Below, piece by piece: positions 18,145 through 26,763 of a DNA stretch of 64,000 nucleotides. The notes beneath the pieces were generated by a model. It saw only the letters and a list, made by a program, of their open reading frames with translations, ran no database searches and was not told the DNA's origin. The translations under genes and the position numbers were made by a program. The stretch covers positions 909,579 through 973,578 of the forward strand of contig JACJWN010000003.1 of the NCBI GenBank assembly GCA_020637165.1, given 5' to 3'. How positions within the stretch are numbered: the first letter of the stretch is position 1; the number at the start of each line of letters is the position of its first letter. This DNA comes from Mycolicibacterium sp. (GTDB lineage: Bacteria > Actinomycetota > Actinomycetes > Mycobacteriales > Mycobacteriaceae).

Positions 18145-18290
18145 AAAGACCCGGCCCCTGACGCAGGGACCGGGCCTCTCCGGGTCACATCCATGGGCGG
18201 GATCCTGTGCCCGCCGAGGTCTGTCTTCCCGGAGCCCGGGATTCTCAAACATCCGAGGGGAGCGCCCCCTGAACGAGGGGCGCGCGACAC
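18145..18290 (-). ncRNA. Candidate structured RNA or leader with four hairpins
   Basis: Between the divergent GNAT-AAA+ and acyl-CoA dehydrogenase genes (a ~307-base gap) lie four consecutive GC-rich hairpins. They are GCGCCCC/GGGGCGC (~18261-18283), CCCGG-AGC-CCGGG (~18228-18240), GGCGGG/CCCGCC (~18196-18215) and CCCGGCCCCTG/CAGGGACCGGG (~18149-18175). Read on the minus strand the last hairpin is followed by TCTTTC, resembling an intrinsic terminator. It could be an independent small RNA or a 5' leader/attenuator for the GNAT-AAA+ gene, whose start is ~110 bases further on. It matches no RNA family I recognise. Confidence 0.35.
18146..18180 (-). terminator. Terminator-like hairpin upstream of the GNAT-AAA+ gene
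   Basis: On the minus strand, GGCCCGGTCCCTG-CGT-CAGGGGCCGGGTC forms a stem of about 12 bp with one mismatch, followed by TTTC. No protein gene ends here, so it terminates either a small RNA or a leader transcript. Confidence 0.5.
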
Positions 18291-18341
18291 GGACCCGCTA
18301 CGGTTTCTGAAAACAGCCGTATGCAGATGGGAGGGTCGCGG

Positions 18342-19574
18342 ATGGAGCTGACGTGGTCGGCGCAAGATCTCGCGTTCCGCGACGAGGTCAGGGCCTTTCT
18401 GGACGAGAAGCTCACCCCGGAACTGCGCCGGGCGGGGAGGCTGATGACCAGCGTCTACGCCGACCACGAGGCCTCGATGGCGTGGCAGGCGATCCTGCAC
18501 GAGCGGGGCTGGGCGGCACCGGCCTGGCCGGTCGAGTACGGCGGCTGCGATTGGACCCTGACCCAGCACTACATCTTCAGCAGGGAGTCCACCCTGGCCG
18601 GGGCCCCGGCGTTGTCGCCGATGGGCATCCGGATGGTCGCCCACGCCATCATCGCCTTCGGCACCGAGGCCCAGAAGGACTATTTCCTGCCCCGAATCCT
18701 CACCGGCGAGGTGTTCTTCTGCCAGGGATACTCCGAACCGGAGGCGGGCTCGGATCTGGCCGCACTGTCGATGGCCGCAATCCCCGACGGCGACGATCTG
18801 GTCTGCACCGGAAGCAAGATCTGGACCACCCACGCACTGGAGGCCAACTGGATCTTCGCCCTGGTCCGCACCACCCGATCGGCGCGCCGGCAGCAGGGCA
18901 TCACCTTCCTGCTCATCGACATGGCCTCGCCCGGCATCGAGATCCGGCCACTGGTGATGACCTCCGGCGAGGAGATCCAGACCCAGATCTTCTTCGACTC
19001 AGTGCGGGTGCCGAAGTCCAATGTGATCGGCGCTGTCGACGACGGCTGGACGGTGGCGAAGTATCTTCTGGAGTTCGAGCGCGGCGGTGGGGCGGCGGCC
19101 CCGGCCCTGCAGGTGATGGCCGAATCCATCGCCACCGAGGCGGCCGGTCAGCCCGGCCCGGGCGGCGGGACGTTGCTCGACGATCCGTCGTTCGCCGCCA
19201 AACTGGCCGAGGTCAGGATCCGCACCGAGGTGCTGGAGATCCTGGAGTACCGGGTGCTGACAAGCGTGGCCGAGGGCCGCAATCCGGGCGCGGCGTCGTC
19301 GATGCTGAAGATCCTGTCCACCGAGCTGAGTCAGGCCATCACCGAGTTGGCGATGGAGGCGGCCGGTCCGCGCGGCCGGGTCTACCAGCCGCACGCCACC
19401 CGGCCCGGCGGCCCGGTGTCCGACTTCACCCCGCCGGCCGACGGTTATGTGAGCGGCGACGCCTGGCAGGCGGTGGCGCCGCTGCGGTACTTCAACGACC
19501 GGGCCGGCTCGATCTATGCCGGCAGCAACGAGATTCAGCGCAACATCCTGGCCAAAGCGACCCTGGGGCTCTGA
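18342..19574 (+). CDS. Acyl-CoA dehydrogenase, first of a pair
   Basis: The 410-residue protein starts MELTWSAQDLAFRDEVRAFL behind GGGAGGG. Typical ACAD motifs are CQGYSEPEAGSDLAALS near residue 130, KIWTTHALEANWIF and the C-terminal AGSNEIQRNILAKATLGL. The next gene begins 5 bases after its stop and encodes a second, non-identical ACAD. Such pairs in mycobacteria often form alpha2beta2 enzymes acting on bulky or branched acyl-CoA thioesters, including steroid side chains. Gene sizes resemble the M. tuberculosis fadE17-fadE18 pair, but this was not tested. Confidence 0.92.
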   Translation: MELTWSAQDLAFRDEVRAFLDEKLTPELRRAGRLMTSVYADHEASMAWQAILHERGWAAPAWPVEYGGCDWTLTQHYIFSRESTLAGAPALSPMGIRMVAHAIIAFGTEAQKDYFLPRILTGEVFFCQGYSEPEAGSDLAALSMAAIPDGDDLVCTGSKIWTTHALEANWIFALVRTTRSARRQQGITFLLIDMASPGIEIRPLVMTSGEEIQTQIFFDSVRVPKSNVIGAVDDGWTVAKYLLEFERGGGAAAPALQVMAESIATEAAGQPGPGGGTLLDDPSFAAKLAEVRIRTEVLEILEYRVLTSVAEGRNPGAASSMLKILSTELSQAITELAMEAAGPRGRVYQPHATRPGGPVSDFTPPADGYVSGDAWQAVAPLRYFNDRAGSIYAGSNEIQRNILAKATLGL

Positions 19575-19579
19575 GCGAC

Positions 19580-20695
19580 GTGGACTTCAACCTTTCCTCC
19601 GAACAAGAGATGTTGCGCGACGGTCTGGGCCGGTTCCTGGACGCACGGTACGGCCTTGAGACCAGCCGGGCAGCGGCCAAGACCGGCCCCGGCTGGCAGC
19701 CGGAGGTCTGGCGCAGGTTCGCCGACGAACTCGGCATCCTGGGCGTGCTACTGCCGGAATCGGCCGGCGGCAGCGGCGGCGGGCCGGTCGAGGTCATGGT
19801 GATCGCCGAGGAACTGGGCCGGGCGCTGGTGATCGAACCCTTCGTCGACACCGTGGTGGTGGCCGGGGGGCTGCTGACCCGCGCCGATGGGGAGTCCGCG
19901 TCGGCGGTGCTGGAGAGGATCGCCGACGGATCGGCCGTCGTCGCACTGGCCGCCGGCGAGGGCACGGAGGACTGGGAAGCGCCGTCGACCACAGCGATCC
20001 GCGACGGCGGGGGCTGGGTTCTCACCGGTTCCAAAGCCGTCGTCATGTCGGCGCCGATCGCCACCCACCTGCTGATCACGGCCGCTATCGGCGACATGAT
20101 CGCGCTGTTCGCAACCGAGTTCGACGCCTCCGCTCCCCCACCCGGCCTGCAGGTGCACAGTTACCGCACCATCGACGACCGGCGCGCCGCGGATATCGTT
20201 CTCGACGGCGTCCGGCTTCCCGGGCAGGCACTGATCGCCGCCGACGGCCGGGAGTCGCTGGCCCGGGCGCGCGACGAGGGCGCCGCCGCGGTGTGCGCCG
20301 AAGCGGTCGGGGGCATGCGCAAGGTCCTGGCCGACACCGTCGACTACTGCAAGCAACGCCAGCAGTTCGGCACTCCGATCGGCAGTTTCCAAGTGCTGCA
20401 GCACCGGATGGTGGATATGTACATGGAACTCGAACAGGCCGTGTCCGCGGTGTATCTGGCGGTGCTCAACCTCGAGTCCGATCCGATATCGCGATCTCGG
20501 GCGGTGTCGGCGGCGAAGGTCACCGTCGGCCGCGCGGCGCGGTTCATCGGCCAGCAGGCCGTGCAGCTGCACGGCGGCATGGGCATGACCGAGGAACTGG
20601 CCATCGGGCACTACTTCAAGCGGCTCACCGCATTGCAGTACGAGTTCGGCTCCACCGACTCCCACCGGACCCGCTACGCGCGGCTCACCCGGTAG
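19580..20695 (+). CDS. Acyl-CoA dehydrogenase, second of a pair
   Basis: The 371-residue protein starts at GTG 19580 (VDFNLSSEQEMLRDGLGRFL), 5 bases after the upstream ACAD stop. It has the C-terminal ACAD helical domain (DYCKQRQQFGTPIGSFQVLQ and QLHGGMGMTEELAIGHYFKR). The middle FAD/substrate-binding beta domain is degenerate: there is no SEPxAGSD motif. This fits a heteromeric enzyme in which only one subunit supplies part of the active site. It is probably the obligate partner of the upstream subunit. It overlaps the convergent membrane-protein gene by 11 bases. Confidence 0.9.
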   Translation: MDFNLSSEQEMLRDGLGRFLDARYGLETSRAAAKTGPGWQPEVWRRFADELGILGVLLPESAGGSGGGPVEVMVIAEELGRALVIEPFVDTVVVAGGLLTRADGESASAVLERIADGSAVVALAAGEGTEDWEAPSTTAIRDGGGWVLTGSKAVVMSAPIATHLLITAAIGDMIALFATEFDASAPPPGLQVHSYRTIDDRRAADIVLDGVRLPGQALIAADGRESLARARDEGAAAVCAEAVGGMRKVLADTVDYCKQRQQFGTPIGSFQVLQHRMVDMYMELEQAVSAVYLAVLNLESDPISRSRAVSAAKVTVGRAARFIGQQAVQLHGGMGMTEELAIGHYFKRLTALQYEFGSTDSHRTRYARLTR

Positions 20696-21482
20696 GGATC
20701 GGCTCACCGGCCAGTTGCTCGGCGACCGCCTGCATCGGGGCCGTGGTGCCCCCCGACCGCATCGCGAAGGGATAGGCCAGGGCGATCACCGTCGTGATCG
20801 ACACCGCCGGGATCAGACACCAGATGAAGATCAGCGACGGCTGCGCGTAGGTCACGGTGCTGATTCCCATCAGGATCGAGGCCAGCACTCCGACCACCAT
20901 CAGGAGTACGAAAAGCGGCCGGGGAAGAGCGCGGTTGGCGACCGCCGCGACCCCGGCACCCGCGGTGCTGACATCGGAGGCCGCGGCGACCAGCGCGGAG
21001 GCCTGCCGGTCGTTGACCGTGGGCTCGTCGGCGTACGCGTACAACGCGGTCTCGAACCGGTCCAGCGCTGCGGCCGATGGCATGCGGGCGCTTGTGCCCT
21101 TGATCAGCGCTACCCGGTCCTCAGTGGTCACCGCTGAGACATAAGCCCCGAGCTTCTCCATTAGCGCCACCGATTGGGCCCGGTCGCCGATGTTGCCGAG
21201 TTGCCAGGCCATCTGGCTGACCGCGGTGGCCTGCCGTTCAACGGCGGTCTGGGCCGTTGTCACCGCTCCCCAACTCGCGGAGATGGCAAAGCCGACGAAG
21301 AAGGCGAAGGTCGCCGCCACCCCGGTGAGCAAGTTGTTGGCTTGCTCGGCCAGCGCCTCGCGGGACTCGGCGTCACGCCGGCGAAGCACGAACGCCCGCG
21401 CAGACTTGGTCACCGCCCAGAAGAACAGCACCATCGAACCGACGATCGCAAACAGCGGCACGGCGGCCACGAGTTGTCTCAC
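20685..21482 (-). CDS. DUF4239-like membrane protein
   Basis: The 265-residue protein begins with an N-terminal transmembrane helix (VPLFAIVGSMVLFFWAV), followed by a second (TGVAATFAFFVGFAISASWG), a ~110-residue soluble helical region, and two C-terminal helices (LFVLLMVVGVLASILMG and FIWCLIPAVSITTVIALAY). This layout matches bestrophin-like DUF4239 proteins of unknown or channel-like function. The start is GTG. No operon partner is evident. Confidence 0.65.
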   Translation of the reverse strand: MRQLVAAVPLFAIVGSMVLFFWAVTKSARAFVLRRRDAESREALAEQANNLLTGVAATFAFFVGFAISASWGAVTTAQTAVERQATAVSQMAWQLGNIGDRAQSVALMEKLGAYVSAVTTEDRVALIKGTSARMPSAAALDRFETALYAYADEPTVNDRQASALVAAASDVSTAGAGVAAVANRALPRPLFVLLMVVGVLASILMGISTVTYAQPSLIFIWCLIPAVSITTVIALAYPFAMRSGGTTAPMQAVAEQLAGEPIPTG

Positions 21483-21565
21483 GTGGGGAAACTAACAGCG
21501 GCGCGCCGGTGGAACCCGAGGATCACCATCGCACGTTGAAGGGCCGTAACCGAAGGAGAGTTGTC

Positions 21566-22195
21566 ATGCTGGACAAGATCACCGAAGTGTTCGGACAGTT
21601 GGTGCAGGCCGGGGGCACCGTCGTCGGAATCCGCAGCGGCACCGAGGAACCGCCTTTCACCGTCGAACGCCGCCTCGGCGACGTCGAGGTCCGCCGCTCC
21701 GGGTCGCGGATCGCCGCGGAGACCACCGTCGATGCCAACGAGGAGGCCGCCCGCAATGAGGGCTTCCGCCGGCTGGCCCGCTACATCTTCGGCGGCAATA
21801 CGAGCAACACCAAGATCGCGATGACCGCGCCGGTGGCCCAGCAGCAGGGCGAGAAAATCGCGATGACCGCGCCGGTCGCCGCGCAGCGCGATGCTGCCGA
21901 TCAATGGGTGATCCGGTTCTTCATGCCTGCCGATCGCACGCTGGACTCATTGCCCACCCCCGAGGATGACCGGGTGCGACTGGTCAGCGTCGCCCCGGAG
22001 CGAGTGGCGGTTCTCGGCTTCTCCGGAATCCCCAGCCCCACCTCGGTCGCCGCGCGCACCAAGGAATTGCTGACCACGCTGCGCGCCAATTCCCTGGAAC
22101 CCGCCGGCGACCCGCTGGCATGGTTCTACGACCCGCCGTGGACGATTCCGTTCCGGCGCCGCAACGAGGTCGTGGTCAGCCTCGGATCCGAATAG
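21566..22195 (+). CDS. SOUL/HEBP-family heme-binding protein
   Basis: The 209-residue protein starts MLDKITEVFGQLVQ behind GAAGGAG. It has the SOUL fold, with KIAMTAPVAQQQGEKIAMTA near residue 90 (a duplicated TAPV motif), WVIRFFMPADRTLDSLPTP, and the C-terminal WFYDPPWTIPFRRRNEV. Proteins of this family bind heme or tetrapyrroles; the physiological role in mycobacteria is unclear. It is a single-gene unit. Confidence 0.88.
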   Translation: MLDKITEVFGQLVQAGGTVVGIRSGTEEPPFTVERRLGDVEVRRSGSRIAAETTVDANEEAARNEGFRRLARYIFGGNTSNTKIAMTAPVAQQQGEKIAMTAPVAAQRDAADQWVIRFFMPADRTLDSLPTPEDDRVRLVSVAPERVAVLGFSGIPSPTSVAARTKELLTTLRANSLEPAGDPLAWFYDPPWTIPFRRRNEVVVSLGSE

Positions 22196-22204
22196 CCGAA
22201 CCGG

Positions 22205-22738
22205 CTAAGAATCCGGAGCCGTGGACTCCGGTGACAACGCGGCCTCCGGTAACAACGCGGCCTCCGGCAACAACGCGGCCTCCGTTGACGGGGCATTGGG
22301 CGCGGGGGCAGTGACCGAAGCGGGAGCTTCCGGCGCCCCCTGCTGCGGGGTCATCCCCTTCGGCACGCTGTCCAGCGGGCGCTGGGCGATGAGCAGCAGG
22401 GCGTCGCCCATCGTGACGTCCTCGGACCGGACCGCCTGCCAGATCTCACGCAGGTAGCCCAGCCTGCGGTGTTCCGGCTCTGCCTGGGTGGTTCCGGGGG
22501 GCAGGTTGTCCGGACTCGGCAGGTGCGGCACTCCTTCCGGCGCCGTCGCCGCAGCGGTTCCGGCCGTCGGGAGCGCGTCGGAGACCTGCGCTGAGGCGGA
22601 CACCAGTGCGGACTCGGCCACGGGCGCCGGCGAGGGGTCGTCCGGTGCCGGCGGATCGGCCGCCGCGAGAGGAGAACTCAGCCCGCCGAGGGCGAGAAAC
22701 AGCGCGCTGACGGCCACACGGACCGATGCTCGAACCAC
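22205..22738 (-). CDS. Secreted Pro/Ala-rich protein of unknown function
   Basis: The 177-residue protein has a signal peptide (VAVSALFLALGGLSSPLAAA) and a low-complexity Pro/Ala/Ser-rich body. One ordered segment, RRLGYLREIWQAVRSEDVT, lies near residue 90. The C-terminus carries three copies of a 6-residue repeat EAALLP, encoded by an 18-bp tandem repeat at about 22234-22287. The GTG at 22738, behind GGAGGTGGG, was chosen. I do not recognise the family. Confidence 0.6.
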   Translation of the reverse strand: MVRASVRVAVSALFLALGGLSSPLAAADPPAPDDPSPAPVAESALVSASAQVSDALPTAGTAAATAPEGVPHLPSPDNLPPGTTQAEPEHRRLGYLREIWQAVRSEDVTMGDALLLIAQRPLDSVPKGMTPQQGAPEAPASVTAPAPNAPSTEAALLPEAALLPEAALSPESTAPDS

Positions 22739-22930
22739 CAACGTCCCACCTCCGAACCGGTGAAGGTCTCCACGGCGTCTATCCGATGATGCACCCGATT
22801 CGTTACACCTGCCACTCGTGTCACGCCGGGCTGAATCCCGCGGGCATAGAGTTACGCCACCGACGCCCCCGCAACGACGGAGCGGGACGATCCCGGTAGG
22901 AATCGCTGTAGGCAAGGAGGTACGGAATTC

Positions 22931-23602
22931 ATGACATCGCGCACGGACGACCCGAACCTCGGAATCGAGACCGCCGACGGGCCCCGCGAGGCGGCCGGCT
23001 GGTTTCGTTTCCACTTCGGCGACCAGCGGTGGGAGTGGTCCCCTGAGGTCGAGATGCTGCACGGCTACCAGCCCGGCACCGTCGCACCCACCACCGAACT
23101 GGTGCTGTCGCACAAACACCCCGACGACCGGCGGCACATCGCGGCCATGCTGGAGGAGATCCGTCTACGCCGCCAGGCGTTCAGCACCCGGCACCGAATC
23201 GTCGACACCGCCGGCCGGATTCGCCACGTCATCGTGGTGGCCGACACCATGACCGACCCGACCGGGGCCGTCGTCGGCACGCACGGGTTCTACGTCGACA
23301 TCACGCCGGCGGAGGACCGGGACCGGGAACGCTTCAGCGCGGCGATCGCCGAGATAGCCGAGAACCGGGCCACCATTGAGCAGGCGAAGGGCATGTTGAT
23401 GGCCGTCTACGGCATCGACGCCGACGCCGCATTCGGCCTGCTGCGCTGGCGTTCCCAGGAGTCCAACGTCAAGTTGCGACTGCTGGCCGATCAGGTGGTC
23501 CACGATTTCGTGGGAGCCGCCCAGGACGGGCAGATGCCCGACCGCTCGGCCTACGACAACCTGCTGCTGACGGCGGACAGGCGAATCCGGGTCGGCGAGT
23601 GA
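22931..23602 (+). CDS. PAS-ANTAR domain regulator
   Basis: The 223-residue protein has an N-terminal PAS fold (~20-130; WEWSPEVEMLHGYQPG, RHRIVDTAGRIRHVIVVADT). It is followed by an ANTAR RNA-binding domain (~140-200; NRATIEQAKGMLMAVYGIDA). ANTAR proteins bind paired-hairpin RNAs to cause antitermination; here the PAS module presumably senses the signal. Mycobacteria have several such PAS-ANTAR proteins. The stop overlaps the next gene's GTG start (GTGA), so the protease downstream is co-translated. Confidence 0.9.
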   Translation: MTSRTDDPNLGIETADGPREAAGWFRFHFGDQRWEWSPEVEMLHGYQPGTVAPTTELVLSHKHPDDRRHIAAMLEEIRLRRQAFSTRHRIVDTAGRIRHVIVVADTMTDPTGAVVGTHGFYVDITPAEDRDRERFSAAIAEIAENRATIEQAKGMLMAVYGIDADAAFGLLRWRSQESNVKLRLLADQVVHDFVGAAQDGQMPDRSAYDNLLLTADRRIRVGE

Positions 23603-24486
23603 ATTTTCTGCGCCGGTATCCGCTGCTGTCGTTCTGGGTTCTCGCCTATGCGGTGACGTGGTTGCTGTGGACCCCGATGATCCTCGCCGGCGTGCCCGCA
23701 TTCTCCCAGTCCAGTCATATCCCGTCTCTCTACGCGCTGCCTGCCGTGGCCGTCGGTGTGACCGGGACGGCCTTCGTCATGACCGCGGTCACCCAGGGCC
23801 GGGCCGGGGTGCGCCGGCTACTGCAGCGCCTGGCGTGTTGGGACGTCGGTGTGCGCTGGTATCTCGTTGCGCTGCTGCTGATCCCGCTCGGTGAAGTGCT
23901 GATCGCCGCGGCGGTCACCGGCTCCGGTGCGCTGCGGGCGTTGACTCCCGCGGCGCTGCTGCTCTATCCGGCGGCGTTCCTAACGCATTTCGTGTTCGGG
24001 CCGCTGTTCGAGGAGACCGGCTGGCGGGGATTCGCGCTGCCCCGCATGCAACAGCGGTTCGGACCGCTACGGGCCAGCCTGCTACTCGGCCTGCTGTGGG
24101 GCGGCTGGCACTTCTTCCTCTACGCGCCTGGCTGGATTCACCAAGGCAGCCTGAACGGAGCGGTAGACGCGGCGATCTTCGTCTCCTTCACCGTCGCGGT
24201 CTCGGTGGTGTTCACCTGGCTGTCCAACAACACCCGGGGGAGCCTGCTGCTGGCCATGCTGCTGCACGGCTCGATCAACGGCACCGCCACCTATGTGCAG
24301 GTGCTGGCCGACCGCGGGGTGATCTCCTCCGACGCGGCGGGGTTCAGCACCGGGATCGGGGCCTTGTTGACCGCGGCGCTGGCCGCGCTGCTGATCGGCT
24401 GGCGGACTCACCGCACACTCGGTTATCCGCGATATCGCTACGAGGCCGAGCACCTGGACCTGGGCCGCCCACTGGGCGGCCGTTAG
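23599..24486 (+). CDS. CPBP-family intramembrane glutamic endopeptidase
   Basis: The 295-residue protein has about eight hydrophobic helices. The family motifs are present: FEETGWRGFALPRMQ near residue 140 (EExxxR), WHFFLYAPGW near 172, and LLHGSINGTATY near 220 (HxxxN). Bacterial homologues cleave or remodel membrane substrates, and some give self-immunity to peptides. It starts at GTG overlapping the ANTAR gene stop, suggesting a regulator-effector pair. Confidence 0.88.
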   Translation: MNFLRRYPLLSFWVLAYAVTWLLWTPMILAGVPAFSQSSHIPSLYALPAVAVGVTGTAFVMTAVTQGRAGVRRLLQRLACWDVGVRWYLVALLLIPLGEVLIAAAVTGSGALRALTPAALLLYPAAFLTHFVFGPLFEETGWRGFALPRMQQRFGPLRASLLLGLLWGGWHFFLYAPGWIHQGSLNGAVDAAIFVSFTVAVSVVFTWLSNNTRGSLLLAMLLHGSINGTATYVQVLADRGVISSDAAGFSTGIGALLTAALAALLIGWRTHRTLGYPRYRYEAEHLDLGRPLGGR

Positions 24487-24506
24487 CGAGCGTGGACAAT
24501 GCAGGG

Positions 24507-25172
24507 ATGCGACATCTGCTGGCCGCAACCGCCGTCACCGGAGCCCTGGCCTGGCTCGCCTTCACCCCGGCTGTGAACGCCGACCCGGGCGCAGGCGTGC
24601 CCCCTGTCAGCCCACAGGCCCAGGCCGCCGGGCTGATCGACGTGCGGACGGTGGTTCCCGATGCGATCGTGGACCTGCGCTACGCGACCCCGAACAACTT
24701 CGTCGGCGTCGCGCTGTACCCGCCCGATGCCCGCTGCCTGGTGCACGAGTCGCTGGCGCCGGGGCTGGCGATCGCGGCGTCCGAACTGCGAGCCAAGGGT
24801 CTGACCCTGGTGTTCTGGGACTGTTACCGACCACACGAGGTACAGGTGCGGATGTTCGAGGAGGTGCCCGACCCGCGCTGGGTCGCCCGGCCCAGCGATT
24901 ACGCCCGCAGCCACGAGTCCGGACGTTCGGTCGACGTGACCATGGCCTCCGGCGGCGTCCTGGTGGATATGGGCACCGACTTCGACAGCTTTTCGCCGAT
25001 GGCCAACGCCTATGCCACCGACGGTGTCGACTCCCGGCAACAGGCCAACCGAGCGGTGTTACGCAACGCCATGGCCAAGGGCGGGCTGGCCCCCTACACG
25101 GCCGAATGGTGGCATTTCGACGGGCCCGGCGCCGGACAACCCCGCCCGATCCTCGACGTTCCGATGACCTGA
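24507..25172 (+). CDS. VanX-like D-Ala-D-Ala dipeptidase (M15D), secreted
   Basis: The 221-residue protein has a signal peptide (LLAATAVTGALAWLAFTPA). The zinc-site motifs are SHESGRSVDVTM (His and Asp ligands) and AEWWHFDG (catalytic Glu and third ligand), with LRYATPNNFVG at the front. It probably trims D-Ala-D-Ala dipeptides or peptidoglycan fragments outside the membrane. There is no vanH or vanA ligase nearby and the protein is exported, so a vancomycin-resistance role is unlikely. Confidence 0.9.
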   Translation: MRHLLAATAVTGALAWLAFTPAVNADPGAGVPPVSPQAQAAGLIDVRTVVPDAIVDLRYATPNNFVGVALYPPDARCLVHESLAPGLAIAASELRAKGLTLVFWDCYRPHEVQVRMFEEVPDPRWVARPSDYARSHESGRSVDVTMASGGVLVDMGTDFDSFSPMANAYATDGVDSRQQANRAVLRNAMAKGGLAPYTAEWWHFDGPGAGQPRPILDVPMT

Positions 25173-25259
25173 TTCCCTCAGCAACATCCGATTATGGCCC
25201 TGCAGGCCTGTGCGCTGCTACGTTGAGGCTGCGCGCTGGGCTCGGGCGAAGGGGGTCTG

Positions 25260-26705
25260 ATGGGGCACATACGCTGTTCGTCGGTGGTGACTGCGGTCGC
25301 CGCCATCGCCGCCCTGGTCTTCGCGGTGCCGACGACCGTCCACTCGGCGCTCAACCTGACCGCGACCGCTCTCTACATGGGCGGCACCGACCACCCGCTG
25401 AGCATTCCCGAGGACACCACGGCGTTCATCGACGGATACGTGACGTGGGCCTACGAAAACTATGTCGATCCCTCAGGCCTGTGCACCGGCGGAGATCCCG
25501 GTTGCGCCCAGGTTGCAGTGCGCACTCCGGCCCAATTCTGGCCGGTCACCGGACTGGACGCGATCCGCTTCGACGAGTCGGTGGCCCTGGGCGTAGCCAA
25601 TCTGGATGCCTGCTTGCGCGGCCTGTCCTGCACCGTGACCGATCCGCCGTTCACCTCAACGGTGTCACGCGCGCTGGTCGACACCTCCTATACCGTGTTC
25701 GGCTACTCCCAGAGCGGCACCGTCGCCAGCATAGAAAAGAGCGATCTGATCGCCCACCCGCCGACCGGCACGGTCAGCTTCGTGTTCGAGTCCAATCCGA
25801 ACCGGCCCAACGGAGGCGTACTGGAGCGATTCGTGGGGGTGTACATCCCGATCCTGGACGTGACCTTCAACGGCGCCACCGTCACCAACTCGCCCCAGCC
25901 GACGCCGCTGACCACCGTCGACGTGGTTCACCAGTATGACCCGGTCGGCGACTTCCCGCTCAATCCGCTCAACCTGCTTGCCGATCTCAACTCGTTGATG
26001 GGCTTCTTCTACGAACACCCCGAAGGTGGCCTGGGCACGCCCCAACTCCAAGGCCAGTTCCAGGATTCGACGTACTACCTGATCCCGACGGACACGCTGC
26101 CGCTGCTCCGGCCACTGACCGTCATGCCGTATCTGGGACCGCTGCTCGCCACGATCCTGGACCCCCCGCTGCGGGTTCTGGTGGAGACCGGCTACGACCG
26201 GACCATCAACCCCGGGGCGCCGACCCCGGCCAAGTACCTGTACTTCCCCAATCCGATCACCGCCGCCGTCAATTTTCTCGCCGCGATCCCGACCGGCTGG
26301 GACAACGGAATCGCCTACATCACCGGCGATCCGGCGAACCGGCCGTTCCACACCACCGCGCCGGGAGCCTACGGGGTGGGCGGTCCGCCCGTGAACGCGG
26401 GCGCGGTCGACCCCTACGGGCCTCCCACTCCGGTGGTGCAGGCTCCGGCCGCCGCGAAGGCCTCGCCGACATCCGCCGTCTCGGCCTCCCGCTCCCCCGC
26501 CCGACCGCGCCCGGCAGCCGAGATCGAATCTCCGACCGAAACGGTTGTGCCCCAGGGAATTTCTTCGCCCCAGGGGATTCCGACCCGAGTGCTGGGGACC
26601 AGACCGATCAAAACCGCAGCGCCGGCGGCAGCCAGCATCGGTGCGGACCGAACTCAGCGGCCCAACCGCGACCGCGCGCAAACGCCGCGGCGAGCCGCCG
26701 GATAA
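25260..26705 (+). CDS. Secreted PE-PPE-domain serine hydrolase
   Basis: The 481-residue protein has a signal peptide (VVTAVAAIAALVFAVPTTVHS) followed by a PE-PPE hydrolase domain at ~40-330. The nucleophile elbow is FGYSQSGTVAS near residue 160, and the domain shows typical mycobacterial motifs TALYMGGTDHPL and YLIPTDTLPLL. It carries no PE or PPE module. The last ~120 residues are Pro/Ala/Arg-rich and probably disordered. It is likely an esterase or acyltransferase acting on envelope lipids. Confidence 0.88.
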   Translation: MGHIRCSSVVTAVAAIAALVFAVPTTVHSALNLTATALYMGGTDHPLSIPEDTTAFIDGYVTWAYENYVDPSGLCTGGDPGCAQVAVRTPAQFWPVTGLDAIRFDESVALGVANLDACLRGLSCTVTDPPFTSTVSRALVDTSYTVFGYSQSGTVASIEKSDLIAHPPTGTVSFVFESNPNRPNGGVLERFVGVYIPILDVTFNGATVTNSPQPTPLTTVDVVHQYDPVGDFPLNPLNLLADLNSLMGFFYEHPEGGLGTPQLQGQFQDSTYYLIPTDTLPLLRPLTVMPYLGPLLATILDPPLRVLVETGYDRTINPGAPTPAKYLYFPNPITAAVNFLAAIPTGWDNGIAYITGDPANRPFHTTAPGAYGVGGPPVNAGAVDPYGPPTPVVQAPAAAKASPTSAVSASRSPARPRPAAEIESPTETVVPQGISSPQGIPTRVLGTRPIKTAAPAAASIGADRTQRPNRDRAQTPRRAAG

Positions 26706-26763
26706 TCCCGGACGCTCAGAGCGGAGTCCCCGCCCCGAGATCGCCGGGGTGGGCCGCCGCGGC

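Noticed and set aside
22234-22287. Tandem 18-bp repeat as a regulatory or minisatellite feature
   Set aside because: It lies inside the coding sequence and simply encodes the EAALLP amino-acid repeat of the secreted protein.
24507-25172. Vancomycin resistance operon
   Set aside because: The VanX-like protein is exported and no vanH, vanA-type ligase or VanRS genes are present; the VanY-like gene is 7 kb away.
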